Part shown: in pieces, positions 8,491-17,159 of the stretch
How the letters are laid out: every line of letters starts with the position of its first letter
Numbering within the stretch: the first letter of the stretch is position 1
From: Paenibacillus cellulosilyticus
GTDB taxonomy: Bacteria; Bacillota; Bacilli; Paenibacillales; Paenibacillaceae
Direction of reading: 5' to 3'
Length of the DNA stretch: 64,000 nt
NCBI RefSeq assembly: GCF_003182255.1
Contig: NZ_QGTQ01000008.1
Coordinates: 62,001 to 126,000, forward strand
Position numbers and translations under genes: made by a program
Notes under the pieces: model-generated
Seen by the model: only the letters and a program-made list of their open reading frames with translations
Database searches by the model: none
What the model was told of the DNA's origin: nothing

Positions 8491-9918
8491 TTAATTCCGA
8501 TGCAAAGTGAAGTAGAAGCAGGTCCCCTGCTCACTTGAATGTACGCCGATCGTCTCGTTTAGCAGCGTAAGGATTTCTTTGGCCAGGGATAATCCGAGAC
8601 CTGTACCTTGTCCTGCGTGTGATTTGTCTGACTTGTAGAATCGATCGAAGACGAACGGCAGCTCTTCTTCACTAATGCCTTGTCCGGTATCACTTACCGA
8701 GACGGTGATAATCTCATCATCCCAACTCGCGTCCAACTTAACGGTGCCTTCGGATTCTGTGTATTTCAGAGCATTATCAAGCAGAATGGTCAGCACTTGT
8801 TCGACGCGATCCCCGTGACCGAAGAAATCGGGTATGCGCCAAGCTTGATCCGTCAAACTCAGCTTAATATCCAAATCCTCTGCAAGTATGGAAAACCGAC
8901 TGTTTATTTTCTCGATAATCGGTCTAGCGCTTGTTAGGGACTTCTTAAATGCGGTCGAGCCTGATTGGAGGCGGGACAGCTCAAGCATATCATCAATGAG
9001 GCGGTGCAGACGGTGTGATTCGAGCTGAATGGAATAATAATAACGCTGCTTCTCTTCCTCATCGTGGACCATCCGGTCGCCTAACGTCTCACTCATAGCC
9101 CGAATTGAAGCGAGCGGCGTTCGCAGCTCATGCGTTACGTTTGCGACATAATCTCTTCTGACCTGCTCCAGCTTAACAGCCGCATTGTGGTTCTGCTCAA
9201 GCCGTGAAGCCAAAATGTTGAATGAAGAAGCCAGCTCTCCCAGCTCCCCGTATCCGTTTGCCGGAACCCTTACATCATAATTTCCTTTGGCCATCGCTTC
9301 TGAAGAAGATGTCATCAATTTGATCGGCTGAATCATGGGCTTGATGACCCGATACAAAATGTACAATGTCAGGGCGAGCGCAAGCAATGCAGCCAGCATG
9401 AACGTGACCATAAAGCCCCGCATTGCACTAGTCAGCTCCGAAATTGGCTTGATGAGGAAAAGTCCGCCGATCAGCGTTTCGCCTTGCCGTATGGGCTGCC
9501 CGATAAGGATCGATTGGTCATCCATCCCGTCCAGCTTCGTAATCGTCGCGACTTGTCCGCCTCCAATAATTTCACTGACATAAGGCTCAATCGCTGTACG
9601 GATATCATCCTCGATTCGTGGCAGTCCAGCAGGCAAGTCGTTTTCTGATGGAGTCGAGGAGCCGAACACCTCCATCTCACGGGCGTTCAAGTCATAGGCC
9701 TTGATGATGAAGCCTTTCTTCAGCAGATAGGTCGAGGCTTGTCCCGCAGCCCCTATCGTCTCCGCAATCGATTCCATCTGAGGCTGCAGTTCATTTAGCT
9801 TACTCTGTAGAAAATAAGATTGAAGCACATATTTACCGATCAACGTACAGACGATGAACGCTAGAATCAGTACAAGCGATATATTTAGAAACAGCTTTCG
9901 CAGGAGCGATCGTTTCAT
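8491..9918 (-). CDS. Two-component sensor histidine kinase
   Basis: This 475-residue membrane kinase has TM1 at about 10-32, an extracellular sensor of about 135 residues, TM2 at about 169-190 and a HAMP linker (190-243). The dimerisation domain carries the phospho-accepting His263 in NVTHELRTPLASIR. The HATPase domain has N-box LTILLDNALKYT, G1 VSDTGQGIS, the F-box VFDRFYKSDKS and G2 GTGLGLSLAKEI. It is of the PhoR/ResE/BaeS type. Its start overlaps the response-regulator stop by four bases, so the two are co-translated. The ligand is unknown. The tannase-like lipoprotein gene transcribed away from this pair is a possible target. Confidence 0.93.
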   Translation of the reverse strand: MKRSLLRKLFLNISLVLILAFIVCTLIGKYVLQSYFLQSKLNELQPQMESIAETIGAAGQASTYLLKKGFIIKAYDLNAREMEVFGSSTPSENDLPAGLPRIEDDIRTAIEPYVSEIIGGGQVATITKLDGMDDQSILIGQPIRQGETLIGGLFLIKPISELTSAMRGFMVTFMLAALLALALTLYILYRVIKPMIQPIKLMTSSSEAMAKGNYDVRVPANGYGELGELASSFNILASRLEQNHNAAVKLEQVRRDYVANVTHELRTPLASIRAMSETLGDRMVHDEEEKQRYYYSIQLESHRLHRLIDDMLELSRLQSGSTAFKKSLTSARPIIEKINSRFSILAEDLDIKLSLTDQAWRIPDFFGHGDRVEQVLTILLDNALKYTESEGTVKLDASWDDEIITVSVSDTGQGISEEELPFVFDRFYKSDKSHAGQGTGLGLSLAKEILTLLNETIGVHSSEQGTCFYFTLHRN

Positions 9919-10613
9919 TCGTGCACCTCGAATTTATAGCCTACCCCATAGATCGATTTGAGGCTCCAGCCGACTGGATCAATGGGCAGCTTGCTCCTCA
10001 GCCGCTTGATATGGGTATCAACAGCACGTGTGTCACCAAGATAATCGAATCCCCATATGGAAGTCAGAATATGTTCCCGACTCAGTACTCTTCCTGCATT
10101 CGTTGCGAGCAAGTACAAAATCTCAATCTCCTTAGGCGTTGCCGGCACCACCTGCCCATCCACGGACAACTCATAACCATCTCGATTGATACGCAATTGA
10201 TCGATTTCGTAGACGAGTTGAGGGGACATTGTCACTTCCTGCGGAGCAGCTCTGCGTAAAATCGTCTTAATCCGAACGACAACCTCCCTTGGTGAGAAAG
10301 GCTTAACGATATAGTCATCCGCGCCGATCTCTAGACCGTCGATTCGGTCATGCTCTTCCCCTTTGGCCGTAAGCAGAATAATCGGTACCTGACTTTCCTT
10401 TCTTATCTCTTTACATACGTCTGTTCCGAATAACTCCGGCATCATGATGTCCAATACAATTAAGTCTGGGTGCTCCTCACGGGCGAGCAGCAGCGCTTCC
10501 TTACCGGTGTATGCCGAACAATACGTCATACCGTCCGCCTTCAAATATGTACCGATTGTGTCGTGTACAGCCTGGTTATCATCACAGATCAGAATATGAA
10601 TCCGCTTGGACAT
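9915..10613 (-). CDS. OmpR/PhoB-family response regulator
   Basis: This 232-residue regulator has a receiver domain with acidic pocket Asp11/Asp12, phospho-acceptor Asp55 in LIVLDIMMP, and the ILLTAKG switch lysine (about 105). A winged-helix DNA-binding domain follows (about 135-230; SREHILTSIWGFDYLGDTRAVDTHIKRLRSKL). It is encoded upstream of, and overlapping by four bases with, its cognate kinase. It is divergent from the tannase-like lipoprotein gene across about 130 bases, an arrangement that often places the regulator's binding site in the shared spacer. No repeat that could be an operator was recognised there. Confidence 0.94.
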   Translation of the reverse strand: MSKRIHILICDDNQAVHDTIGTYLKADGMTYCSAYTGKEALLLAREEHPDLIVLDIMMPELFGTDVCKEIRKESQVPIILLTAKGEEHDRIDGLEIGADDYIVKPFSPREVVVRIKTILRRAAPQEVTMSPQLVYEIDQLRINRDGYELSVDGQVVPATPKEIEILYLLATNAGRVLSREHILTSIWGFDYLGDTRAVDTHIKRLRSKLPIDPVGWSLKSIYGVGYKFEVHE

Positions 10614-10744
10614 TTCTATCCTTCCTTCGTTTAGCTTGTTTTTCTCCTATCGTAACATAAGCGGCCAATCCTTGTTCCGCCCTATTTCCGCCACATTGTT
10701 CTGTTACACTCTTGTCTATACCGCAAATAAAAGGAGAAAAACCA

Positions 10745-12667
10745 ATGAATATGAGACAAAAAGCGATACCTTGTTTGATTGCTGTTACCTTAACCGCAGC
10801 CCTTACTGCCTGCGATTCTAATTCTTCAAGTTCCAGTTCTTCGAACTCCAGTTCAACAACGAACACTGCTGCAACAACAGTTGTAAGCACCGACAATTCG
10901 AAAGCGAGTTTGATCGGCGAATATACGCAAGATAACGCAAGCTTGACGTTTAACGATAAAACTTGGAATTACGACGCTGAGAACGACGTTTATTGGCAGA
11001 TCGGCATTTCCTATGGTTCCACAACTGAAACGAAGGATTATGAAACAATGGCGATTTACGTTCCCGGCGCTTATATGAATGCCACGGCGAACGGTGACGG
11101 AACCTATACATGCTCGATTAATGAGAGCGCAACAATCAATGGTTATACAGCAAGTACAGCGCCTATCGTGTTCCCTGTGAATACAGCGGGTTATTCGGCT
11201 CAAAAGGCTGCTACTCAATATAGCTACAACGGACTATCTAGTTACATGGATGCCGGATTCATCTACGTTTATTCCGGAATGAGAGGCCGTAACAACGGCT
11301 ATGACGACAGCGGAAATCTGACGTACAGCGGCGGCGCTCCTTGGGGCGTGACCGATCTGAAAGCGGCAGTCCGTTATCTTCGGTTTAATGAAGCTTCCCT
11401 TCCCGGTAATACGGACTCCATCTTTGTATTCGGACATAGCGGCGGCGGCGCACAGAGCAGCGTAATGGGAGCTAGCGGCGACAGCAGTCTTTATTATGAC
11501 TACCTCAAATCGATTGGTGCTGCCATGTACGATGCGGACGGCAATTATATCAGTGATGCCATTAATGGCGTTATGGCGTGGTGCCCGATTACGAGCCTTG
11601 ACTACGCAGATGAAGCCTACGAATGGAACATGGGGCAATATATCACTGCGGGAACCCGTGCAGACAGCACCTGGACTTCGGCTTTATCGGATGATCTGGC
11701 TGGAGCGTTCGCTTCCTATCTGAATGAGCTTGGATTAAAGGATGAGGATGGCAATGTTCTGACTTTGGAACAAACGACAGACGGCATTTACACAGCGGGA
11801 ACCTATTATGATTACCTTCTCGCTGAAATTGAAGGCTCGCTCAATAACTTCTTAAGCGATACGACCTTCCCTTACACCAAATCTGCCGGAGGCTTTATGG
11901 GAGATGGCGGCTTCTCAGGCGGTGGTGCTCCAAGCGGCGAAATGCCTGAAGGTATGCCTGATGGCGCAATGCCGGAAGGCGGAATGCCTGAGGGTATGCC
12001 TGATGGCGGCGGTCAAGCCGATTCTGGAGAATCAACGACATACAAGACAGCTAAAGATTATATCGCTTCACTAAATTCGGATACGGAATGGGTTACCTAC
12101 GATGCTGCAACCAATTCAGCTAAGATCACCAGCATTGCTGCATTCGTACAGCATATGAAGAATGCCTCCAAGAGCGTAGCTGCATTTGACGACCTGGAAC
12201 GTGGTCAAGCAGAGAACATGGTATTCGGCAATGACGAGAGTGATGCACTCCACTTTGACTCTGTATTGGCGAAGCTTCTCGAGGCTAATCAAAACAAATA
12301 CGCAGCATTCTCTGACTGGGATTCTTCTCTCGTGGCAACTTACGCCAAAGACCTTCAAGCTCTCGACAAGCTGGGTAACAGCTCTGAGGTCCGCCAGAAT
12401 ATGTACAATCCGATGTACTTCCTTGACGATTACTACACAGGCTACCAAAGCTCGACTGTTGCCGCTCACTGGAGAATCCGCACTGGAATCGAGCAAGGCG
12501 ATACTGCACTCACGGTTGAGACGAATCTGGCACTCGCTTTGAAAAACGCTAGCGACGTTAAGGATGTCGACTTCGAAACCGTATGGGGTCAAGGTCATAC
12601 AACAGCTGAACGTACCGGTAACAATACGGACAACTTTATTGAGTGGGTTAATGAATCTGTGAAATAA
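10745..12667 (+). CDS. Tannase-like alpha/beta-hydrolase lipoprotein
   Basis: This 640-residue lipoprotein has a signal at 1-22, LTAC lipobox with Cys23, and then a Ser/Thr/Asn-rich tether. The body resembles bacterial subtype A tannases and feruloyl-esterase-like hydrolases: the nucleophile elbow GHSGGGAQS (Ser231), an upstream AIYVPGAYMN strand and a downstream VMAWCPITSLDYAD region. The catalytic His may lie in WGQGHTTAERTGN near the C-terminus. Between the lid and the C-terminal part is a low-complexity Gly/Pro/Met/Glu stretch (about residues 395-430, repeating MPEGMPDG). AAAGGAG precedes the ATG at 10745. Tannases hydrolyse galloyl or related phenolic esters, and surface anchoring would fit plant-debris breakdown alongside the mannanase and pectate lyase. 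The subtype assignment is tentative. Confidence 0.75.
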   Translation: MNMRQKAIPCLIAVTLTAALTACDSNSSSSSSSNSSSTTNTAATTVVSTDNSKASLIGEYTQDNASLTFNDKTWNYDAENDVYWQIGISYGSTTETKDYETMAIYVPGAYMNATANGDGTYTCSINESATINGYTASTAPIVFPVNTAGYSAQKAATQYSYNGLSSYMDAGFIYVYSGMRGRNNGYDDSGNLTYSGGAPWGVTDLKAAVRYLRFNEASLPGNTDSIFVFGHSGGGAQSSVMGASGDSSLYYDYLKSIGAAMYDADGNYISDAINGVMAWCPITSLDYADEAYEWNMGQYITAGTRADSTWTSALSDDLAGAFASYLNELGLKDEDGNVLTLEQTTDGIYTAGTYYDYLLAEIEGSLNNFLSDTTFPYTKSAGGFMGDGGFSGGGAPSGEMPEGMPDGAMPEGGMPEGMPDGGGQADSGESTTYKTAKDYIASLNSDTEWVTYDAATNSAKITSIAAFVQHMKNASKSVAAFDDLERGQAENMVFGNDESDALHFDSVLAKLLEANQNKYAAFSDWDSSLVATYAKDLQALDKLGNSSEVRQNMYNPMYFLDDYYTGYQSSTVAAHWRIRTGIEQGDTALTVETNLALALKNASDVKDVDFETVWGQGHTTAERTGNNTDNFIEWVNESVK

Positions 12668-12679
12668 TCTTCGGTATAA

Positions 12680-12904
12680 GATTCGCTTCTGCTGCCAGAT
12701 GTAGCAGAAATCATATTCTCCATTGGTGCTCAAAGCAGAGAAGAAGTAGATGCTTTTATTCAAAAAGTAGAGTTTGCCGGAGGAAGCCTATTCGGCAAGC
12801 CGAGTGAAACGGATGGCTGGATGTACGGCGCAGCCTTTGCCGATCTAGACGGACATCGCTGGAACCTGCTGTACATGGATGAGAGCAAAATGTCGAAACG
12901 CTAA
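12680..12904 (+). pseudogene. C-terminal remnant of a VOC (glyoxalase/PhnB-like) gene
   Basis: The frame from 12680 to the TAA at 12904 encodes about 74 residues with no start codon or ribosome site. They match the C-terminal half of VOC-superfamily proteins, ending in GWMYGAAFADLDGHRWNLLYMD, the usual metal-ligand and C-terminal strand of glyoxalase-like proteins. The frame is closed by a TAA at 12677, only 10 bases after the tannase-like gene stop. The N-terminal half is missing. The fragment keeps clean codons and a good terminator follows, so the truncation may be recent, perhaps from insertion or deletion when the upstream gene arrived. Confidence 0.7.
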
Positions 12905-12910
12905 TATGGA

Positions 12911-12950
12911 AACGCCGGCCACCTGTTTAAGGTTACCGGCGTTTTTTTTA
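12911..12950 (+). terminator. Intrinsic terminator after the VOC remnant
   Basis: AACGCCGG pairs with CCGGCGTT, with an internal loop, and is followed by eight T. It probably belonged to the intact VOC gene and now ends the tannase-like transcript. Confidence 0.8.
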
Positions 12951-13008
12951 CCGACCGTGGCGGAAGATGCGAGCCCTCCCCACCACGTCTAGATATCCGC
13001 GATATTTT

Positions 13009-13830
13009 CTAAAGAACAGTCGTCGAGTAACTACCTACGATTTGCACCTCATGTTCAAACGTTTCTAGAATTTTAACGGCTTTTATCATCCGTAGGTCAT
13101 TTTGAGCGGCTTCAGATTCAATAAGGAAACGATAAGTCCCCAACTTCTTTCCTGTAGGTCGTGATTCGATCCACGTCAGGTTAATCCCCAGTGCGGAGAA
13201 TACGTTCAGAATCGAGGACAGTACCCCAGGGTATTCATTGTTTGGGTTAATTAAGATCATGGTTTTCTTTTGCTCTGCAGGTTTCTTGATGTCTTTCCCC
13301 ACGATGATGAAGCGGGTATGATTCATGGAATTGTCTTGAATCTCGCTCTCGAGTATTTGAAGACCATGTTCATCTGCAACCGATCTAGAGGCAATTGCGG
13401 CAATATGGTTCAAATTTGACTCTTTGACGAATTGGGCAGCCTTTGCGGTGCTATCTGTATAATCACATTTGTACTGATGTTTTTTAATAAACTCTCTGCA
13501 CTGATTGATTGCAGGGCTGATCGAATAGACTGTATTAATCGTATTGATGCTGCTATCTTGGTTGCCAATCAAGTGAAGAGAAACTTTAAAGATAAGATCG
13601 GCTTCAATGCGAAGGTCGTACATCAACAAACCATCAACCGTCATGTGAATGTTGCCTGCAATTGAATTTTCAATCGGGACAATACATTTATCGACTTCTC
13701 CGTTATGAACGGCTTCCAGGACATCCAATATCGATTCGTACATAACCCAAGTTGTATTGTTAGCAAAATATTGATGCGCGGCTTCTTCGGAAAAAGTTCC
13801 TTTTGGACCTAAATAAGCAACTCTAATCAT
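13009..13830 (-). CDS. pheA: Prephenate dehydratase
   Basis: This 273-residue cytoplasmic enzyme converts prephenate to phenylpyruvate in phenylalanine synthesis. The dehydratase domain (about 1-180) begins VAYLGPKGTFSEEAA and holds the catalytic TRF motif in MNHTRFIIVG. The C-terminal ACT domain (about 195-270) has the phenylalanine-binding ESRPTGKKLGTYRFLIE motif, implying feedback inhibition. The ATG at 13830 is nine bases after GAAGGGG and is preferred to an upstream TTG at 13836. The gene follows the VanZ-like gene by 14 bases and is likely co-transcribed with it. Confidence 0.95.
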   Translation of the reverse strand: MIRVAYLGPKGTFSEEAAHQYFANNTTWVMYESILDVLEAVHNGEVDKCIVPIENSIAGNIHMTVDGLLMYDLRIEADLIFKVSLHLIGNQDSSINTINTVYSISPAINQCREFIKKHQYKCDYTDSTAKAAQFVKESNLNHIAAIASRSVADEHGLQILESEIQDNSMNHTRFIIVGKDIKKPAEQKKTMILINPNNEYPGVLSSILNVFSALGINLTWIESRPTGKKLGTYRFLIESEAAQNDLRMIKAVKILETFEHEVQIVGSYSTTVL

Positions 13831-13844
13831 CTTCAAATGCCCCT

Positions 13845-14396
13845 TCAGAATCTCATTTTTATCATGAATAAATAATAGTATATAACGGGTAATCCTATGA
13901 TAATAGATAGTACGGTAATTGTAGTTTGTACCCGCTTCTCATTCCGTAATACGAATAATAAAGACTTATACACTACAATTCCTATCCATCCACCTAGACC
14001 ATTAAGAATGATATCATCGACGTCTGCTGTGCCAATACCTAATAGCCCCTGAATGAATTCAACAACTAAACTCGCAATACATATAAACAACAGATTGATT
14101 AGGACTCTTGTATTGTTCTTAAATACCGAGATATACACACCAAGAGGAACGAAAACAAGTATATTGCCAATCACATTACCAAAAGCGAATCTTCGTAAAT
14201 TAGAAGAGCTGCCCGCTAAGTATTCACCTATGCTATGAAAAGGAATGAGATTGATTGACCGAATGAAAGTCCGTTGGCTATGCAATAGCTCCGAAATCGA
14301 AACTCTCGATAAGAAAAATATTTTCATTAACAATAGGATGAAACAGATGAAAACGCCGTATAAAAAGACGGTTTCTATTCGCTCGCGTTTATTCAT
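13845..14396 (-). CDS. VanZ-like family membrane protein
   Basis: This 183-residue membrane protein has four to five predicted helices and the VanZ-family core: NLIPFHSIGEYL, then GNVIGNILVFVPLGVYISVF, then VVEFIQGLLGIGTADVDDIILNGLGGWIG. VanZ confers modest teicoplanin resistance by an unknown route, but most chromosomal homologues have no tested function. The ATG at 14396 follows AAAAAAGGGG; an in-frame upstream ATG lacks a site. It lies just upstream of pheA on the same strand. Confidence 0.85.
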   Translation of the reverse strand: MNKRERIETVFLYGVFICFILLLMKIFFLSRVSISELLHSQRTFIRSINLIPFHSIGEYLAGSSSNLRRFAFGNVIGNILVFVPLGVYISVFKNNTRVLINLLFICIASLVVEFIQGLLGIGTADVDDIILNGLGGWIGIVVYKSLLFVLRNEKRVQTTITVLSIIIGLPVIYYYLFMIKMRF

Positions 14397-14477
14397 AGTA
14401 TCCCCTTTTTTTAGCCCGACCATGAAATAGCCGAAGCAGCCTAACCAAACGATACGTCTTATGTACGCATCTTCCTA

Positions 14478-15287
14478 CTATTTCGTACTAGACATATAGT
14501 TGTAGGCGATAATGTGGTCAATGGCTTCTGCAACAGAATGAACGACTGTGTTCGCTTGGCTGCGGATTTCGGCACGGCTCTCGCTCATTGCGAAGCTATG
14601 CGGTGTTAAGGCGAACATCGAAAGATCGTTGAACGAGTCTCCAATACAAGCGATCTCGTCCGGTGCGATCCTGAGCTCCTGGATTAGCAGTCTTAAAGCA
14701 TCACCTTTGGAGACGCTGCATGGCATCACATCCAGACAATCTTTATCGCTGATAAAGGTTTCGATCTGACCAGGGAACCTATCATTGAACTTCGCTTCCA
14801 GCTGGACGAGTTTATCCAGCTCTCCGAAGTAAGATATCTTGCTGCATCGCATATGGTCTGCAGCAATGGCTCCCTCCAAGTCGGTATGCGTGGAGATCTC
14901 GGTTATAATCCGTGCTTCATAAGGTGGAACAGCCTCACTCCACTCGCGCACATAGTACGAATCATCGTTACAATGAATGAAATTAATAAATTCATTACGT
15001 TCCGTGACTTGAAGCAGCTGCGTCGACAGCTCTGGCGGGAATTCAGCTGATGCAAGCAATCGCTGGTCGTTCAGATGAATGGTCGCCCCATTCTGGCCGA
15101 CAGCATAATAGGGATTCGCAAAGGGCTGTAAAAGAATTTGAATTTCTGCGTTCATGCGTCCAGAAGCGATGCATAGCTCGAACCCGTGGTCATAAGCTTT
15201 CGTTACAGCACGGAGATCTCGGTTGTTAATCCGTTTCTCATGATCCAGTAATGTTCCGTCCAAGTCACAAACAATCAATTTTATCAT
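14478..15287 (-). CDS. Cof-type HAD-IIB family phosphatase
   Basis: This 269-residue phosphatase has HAD motif I DLDGTLLDHEK (nucleophile Asp and acid Asp in DLDGT), motif II ASGRMN, motif III lysine in SKGDALRLL and motif IV GDSFNDLSMF. It has the large C2-type cap of Cof/YidA proteins, which hydrolyse sugar phosphates and related metabolites. The start at 15287 has GGAGGAAGAG before it. It is a single gene; the natural substrate cannot be inferred. Confidence 0.9.
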   Translation of the reverse strand: MIKLIVCDLDGTLLDHEKRINNRDLRAVTKAYDHGFELCIASGRMNAEIQILLQPFANPYYAVGQNGATIHLNDQRLLASAEFPPELSTQLLQVTERNEFINFIHCNDDSYYVREWSEAVPPYEARIITEISTHTDLEGAIAADHMRCSKISYFGELDKLVQLEAKFNDRFPGQIETFISDKDCLDVMPCSVSKGDALRLLIQELRIAPDEIACIGDSFNDLSMFALTPHSFAMSESRAEIRSQANTVVHSVAEAIDHIIAYNYMSSTK

Positions 15288-15483
15288 AAGGCTCTTCCTC
15301 CGATACAACTAGTAATTCCACATGATGCTCTGCGAGCTTCTCTACGACTGTACCTGATTCATCTTTTAAATAAATTAATATCCTTAGTCATTTTCATATT
15401 GTCCAATGTGATATCAGCCATGGGCATACCTTCGAAATTTTATGTAGTAATTGAAAATTATACTATGATTTTGATTTTAGATA

Positions 15484-15515
15484 AAACAAAAAATGCCGCA
15501 TGGGATGCGACATTT
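15484..15515 (-). terminator. Intrinsic terminator after cwlJ
   Basis: AAATGTCGCAT pairs with ATGCGGCATTT around CCC, followed by TTTTGTTTT on the minus strand, about 30 bases beyond the cwlJ stop. The rest of the 15288-15543 interval shows no recognisable gene. Confidence 0.7.
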
Positions 15516-15543
15516 AATGTTGCTATGTCTATTGGGTTAACAA

Positions 15544-15987
15544 TTAAAGCGTATTATATACATTTTCACATTCTTCTGCGGTCGGTTCATAGAAACAGTG
15601 CTTCTTCCAACGTCCTACGAGCGGCTGATCATACCAAGTTGGCGGACAAGGTCCGGGATTGTCGAACGAGCCTGGACGGAAATACCATAAGGAGAATCTG
15701 GCTGGCCAATTCCGCTCCCCATTCACCACTCGTTGCGCTAGACGGCGTTCCCTATCTCTAGCGCTTTGATAGTACATCCCATGCTGCAGCGCTTCGAACG
15801 CATGCGGCTGGTTGATCATTTGGGGAATTGTCCGGAGATTTTTAAAATCAGAGCAATTCGCCCTTATTCGGTTAATGCCCACATTCCCAACAAGAAGCAT
15901 ACCCATTTCGCCTTCTGTCTCCGCTTCAGCTCGAAGCAACCTTGCCAGCATATCAATATCCTGCTGCCTGGCTTTTACGACTGCCAT
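15544..15987 (-). CDS. cwlJ: Spore cortex-lytic enzyme CwlJ (SleB/CwlJ hydrolase family)
   Basis: This 147-residue protein is a stand-alone Hydrolase_2 (SleB/CwlJ) domain without a signal peptide or peptidoglycan-binding domain, as is typical of CwlJ. Landmarks are LARLLRAEAETEGEMGMLLVGNVGINR, with the catalytic-glutamate region near residue 23, then FEALQHGMYYQSARDRERRLAQRVVNGE and ARFSLWYFRPG. CwlJ sits in the spore coat and degrades muramic-lactam-containing cortex during germination, dependent on GerQ for location. GAGGTGAGCC precedes the ATG. GerQ is not in this window. It is good evidence that the host sporulates. Confidence 0.92.
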   Translation of the reverse strand: MAVVKARQQDIDMLARLLRAEAETEGEMGMLLVGNVGINRIRANCSDFKNLRTIPQMINQPHAFEALQHGMYYQSARDRERRLAQRVVNGERNWPARFSLWYFRPGSFDNPGPCPPTWYDQPLVGRWKKHCFYEPTAEECENVYNTL

Positions 15988-16097
15988 TGGCTCACCTCTT
16001 TAGGTTTCTGTACTTATCATATTGTAGGCGAAGCGGAAGTGTTACTCCGGCAGTTTCATAAGGCTGGGTCATCTTCTTATATTTTTAGTTTGTCGTA

Positions 16098-16982
16098 TTA
16101 ATCGATTGGTTTACATGAGTCAGAGCAATATCCCTCGTGTACGTCTAGACAGTCATCGCAGCAGAAATGCTTGGCGTGACAAGTGTCCTCTGTACAGTTC
16201 AACATCGTGTCCGTAGGCTCCCCACAGTGATGACACTTGCCTATTGTAACATCTTCTTCGGTTTGATTGACGCGTACGCTTATACGTTCATCGAATACAT
16301 ACATTTTGCCATCAAATAATCGACCTTGAACAACAGGGTCCTTCCCATAAGTAACAATGCCTCCATCGAGCTGTGCGACATCGGTAAATCCTTCATTGAG
16401 CAGGACGCCAGTTAGTGTCTCGCACCGGATGCCTCCTGTGCAATAAGTAATAACCTTCTTATCCTTAGCATCTGACAGATTCTCGCGAATCCATTCCGGA
16501 AATTCCTTGAAAGAATCGATATCCGGACGTATAGCATTGCGAAAATGCCCCATATCGTACTCATATCCATTCCGGCCGTCAAGAACGATAACATCTTCAC
16601 GCTGCAGATGCTCGTAGAATTCCTCCGGCGAAAGACGTTTGCCGCTCATCGTATTCGGATCCAAAGGCGTGTCATATCGTAAAGTAACGAGTTCCTTCTT
16701 CGGTCTGACGAACAGCTTCGTGAACGCATGCTTCTCTACTTCATCGATTTTAAAGAGAAGGTCTGTGAACAAGGGATGCTTATGCATATAAGCCATGTAG
16801 GCTTCCGTTTGTTCCCAAGTACCTGAGAGCGTCCCGTTGATCCCTTCAGCTGCAATCAGTATTCTGCCTTTCACCCCGAGCTCCTTGCAAAATTCGAGGT
16901 GCTCAGCCGCAAAGGCTTCGTAATCTTCAATTGCGACATATTTATAATAAAGTAAAATGCGGAACGGTTTCTGATCTTCCAT
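16098..16982 (-). CDS. trhO: Rhodanese-domain tRNA uridine(34) hydroxylase TrhO
   Basis: This 294-residue protein has the YceA/TrhO layout. An N-terminal ferredoxin-like domain (YYKYVAIEDYEAFAAEHLEFC, ILIAAEGINGTLSG) is followed by a rhodanese domain with catalytic Cys181 in CTGGIRCE. The C-terminus is a cysteine-rich zinc-binding tail with paired CxxC motifs (KCHHCGEP, HFCCDDC). TrhO uses O2 to hydroxylate U34 of tRNAs that carry 5-methoxyuridine-type wobble bases. No partner gene for the later step is adjacent. The gene stands alone. Confidence 0.94.
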   Translation of the reverse strand: MEDQKPFRILLYYKYVAIEDYEAFAAEHLEFCKELGVKGRILIAAEGINGTLSGTWEQTEAYMAYMHKHPLFTDLLFKIDEVEKHAFTKLFVRPKKELVTLRYDTPLDPNTMSGKRLSPEEFYEHLQREDVIVLDGRNGYEYDMGHFRNAIRPDIDSFKEFPEWIRENLSDAKDKKVITYCTGGIRCETLTGVLLNEGFTDVAQLDGGIVTYGKDPVVQGRLFDGKMYVFDERISVRVNQTEEDVTIGKCHHCGEPTDTMLNCTEDTCHAKHFCCDDCLDVHEGYCSDSCKPID

Positions 16983-17080
16983 AAGGTAGCACTCCTTGTG
17001 ACTAGGTAATTAGGCTGTAAAGCAGCCTAAAATAAATGTTTCAATTAAACATCATTCATACATCATAATATAAAAAGGAT

Positions 17081-17121
17081 AAAAAATCAGCCCTAGTCCT
17101 CTGGAAGCGTGACTAAGGCTG
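17081..17121 (-). terminator. Intrinsic terminator after the sigma/DUF4179 operon
   Basis: CAGCCTTAGTC pairs with GACTAGGGCTG around a 12-base loop, followed by ATTTTTTATCC on the minus strand, about 40 bases after the DUF4179 stop. Confidence 0.7.
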
Positions 17122-17159
17122 CTGTTATAGATTAAAGGAATTCGGTTATTGTCTGCTCT

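Noticed and set aside
15399-15761. Plus-strand frame overlapping cwlJ
   Set aside because: Its second half is antisense to cwlJ and the first half includes the cwlJ terminator; no domain is visible.
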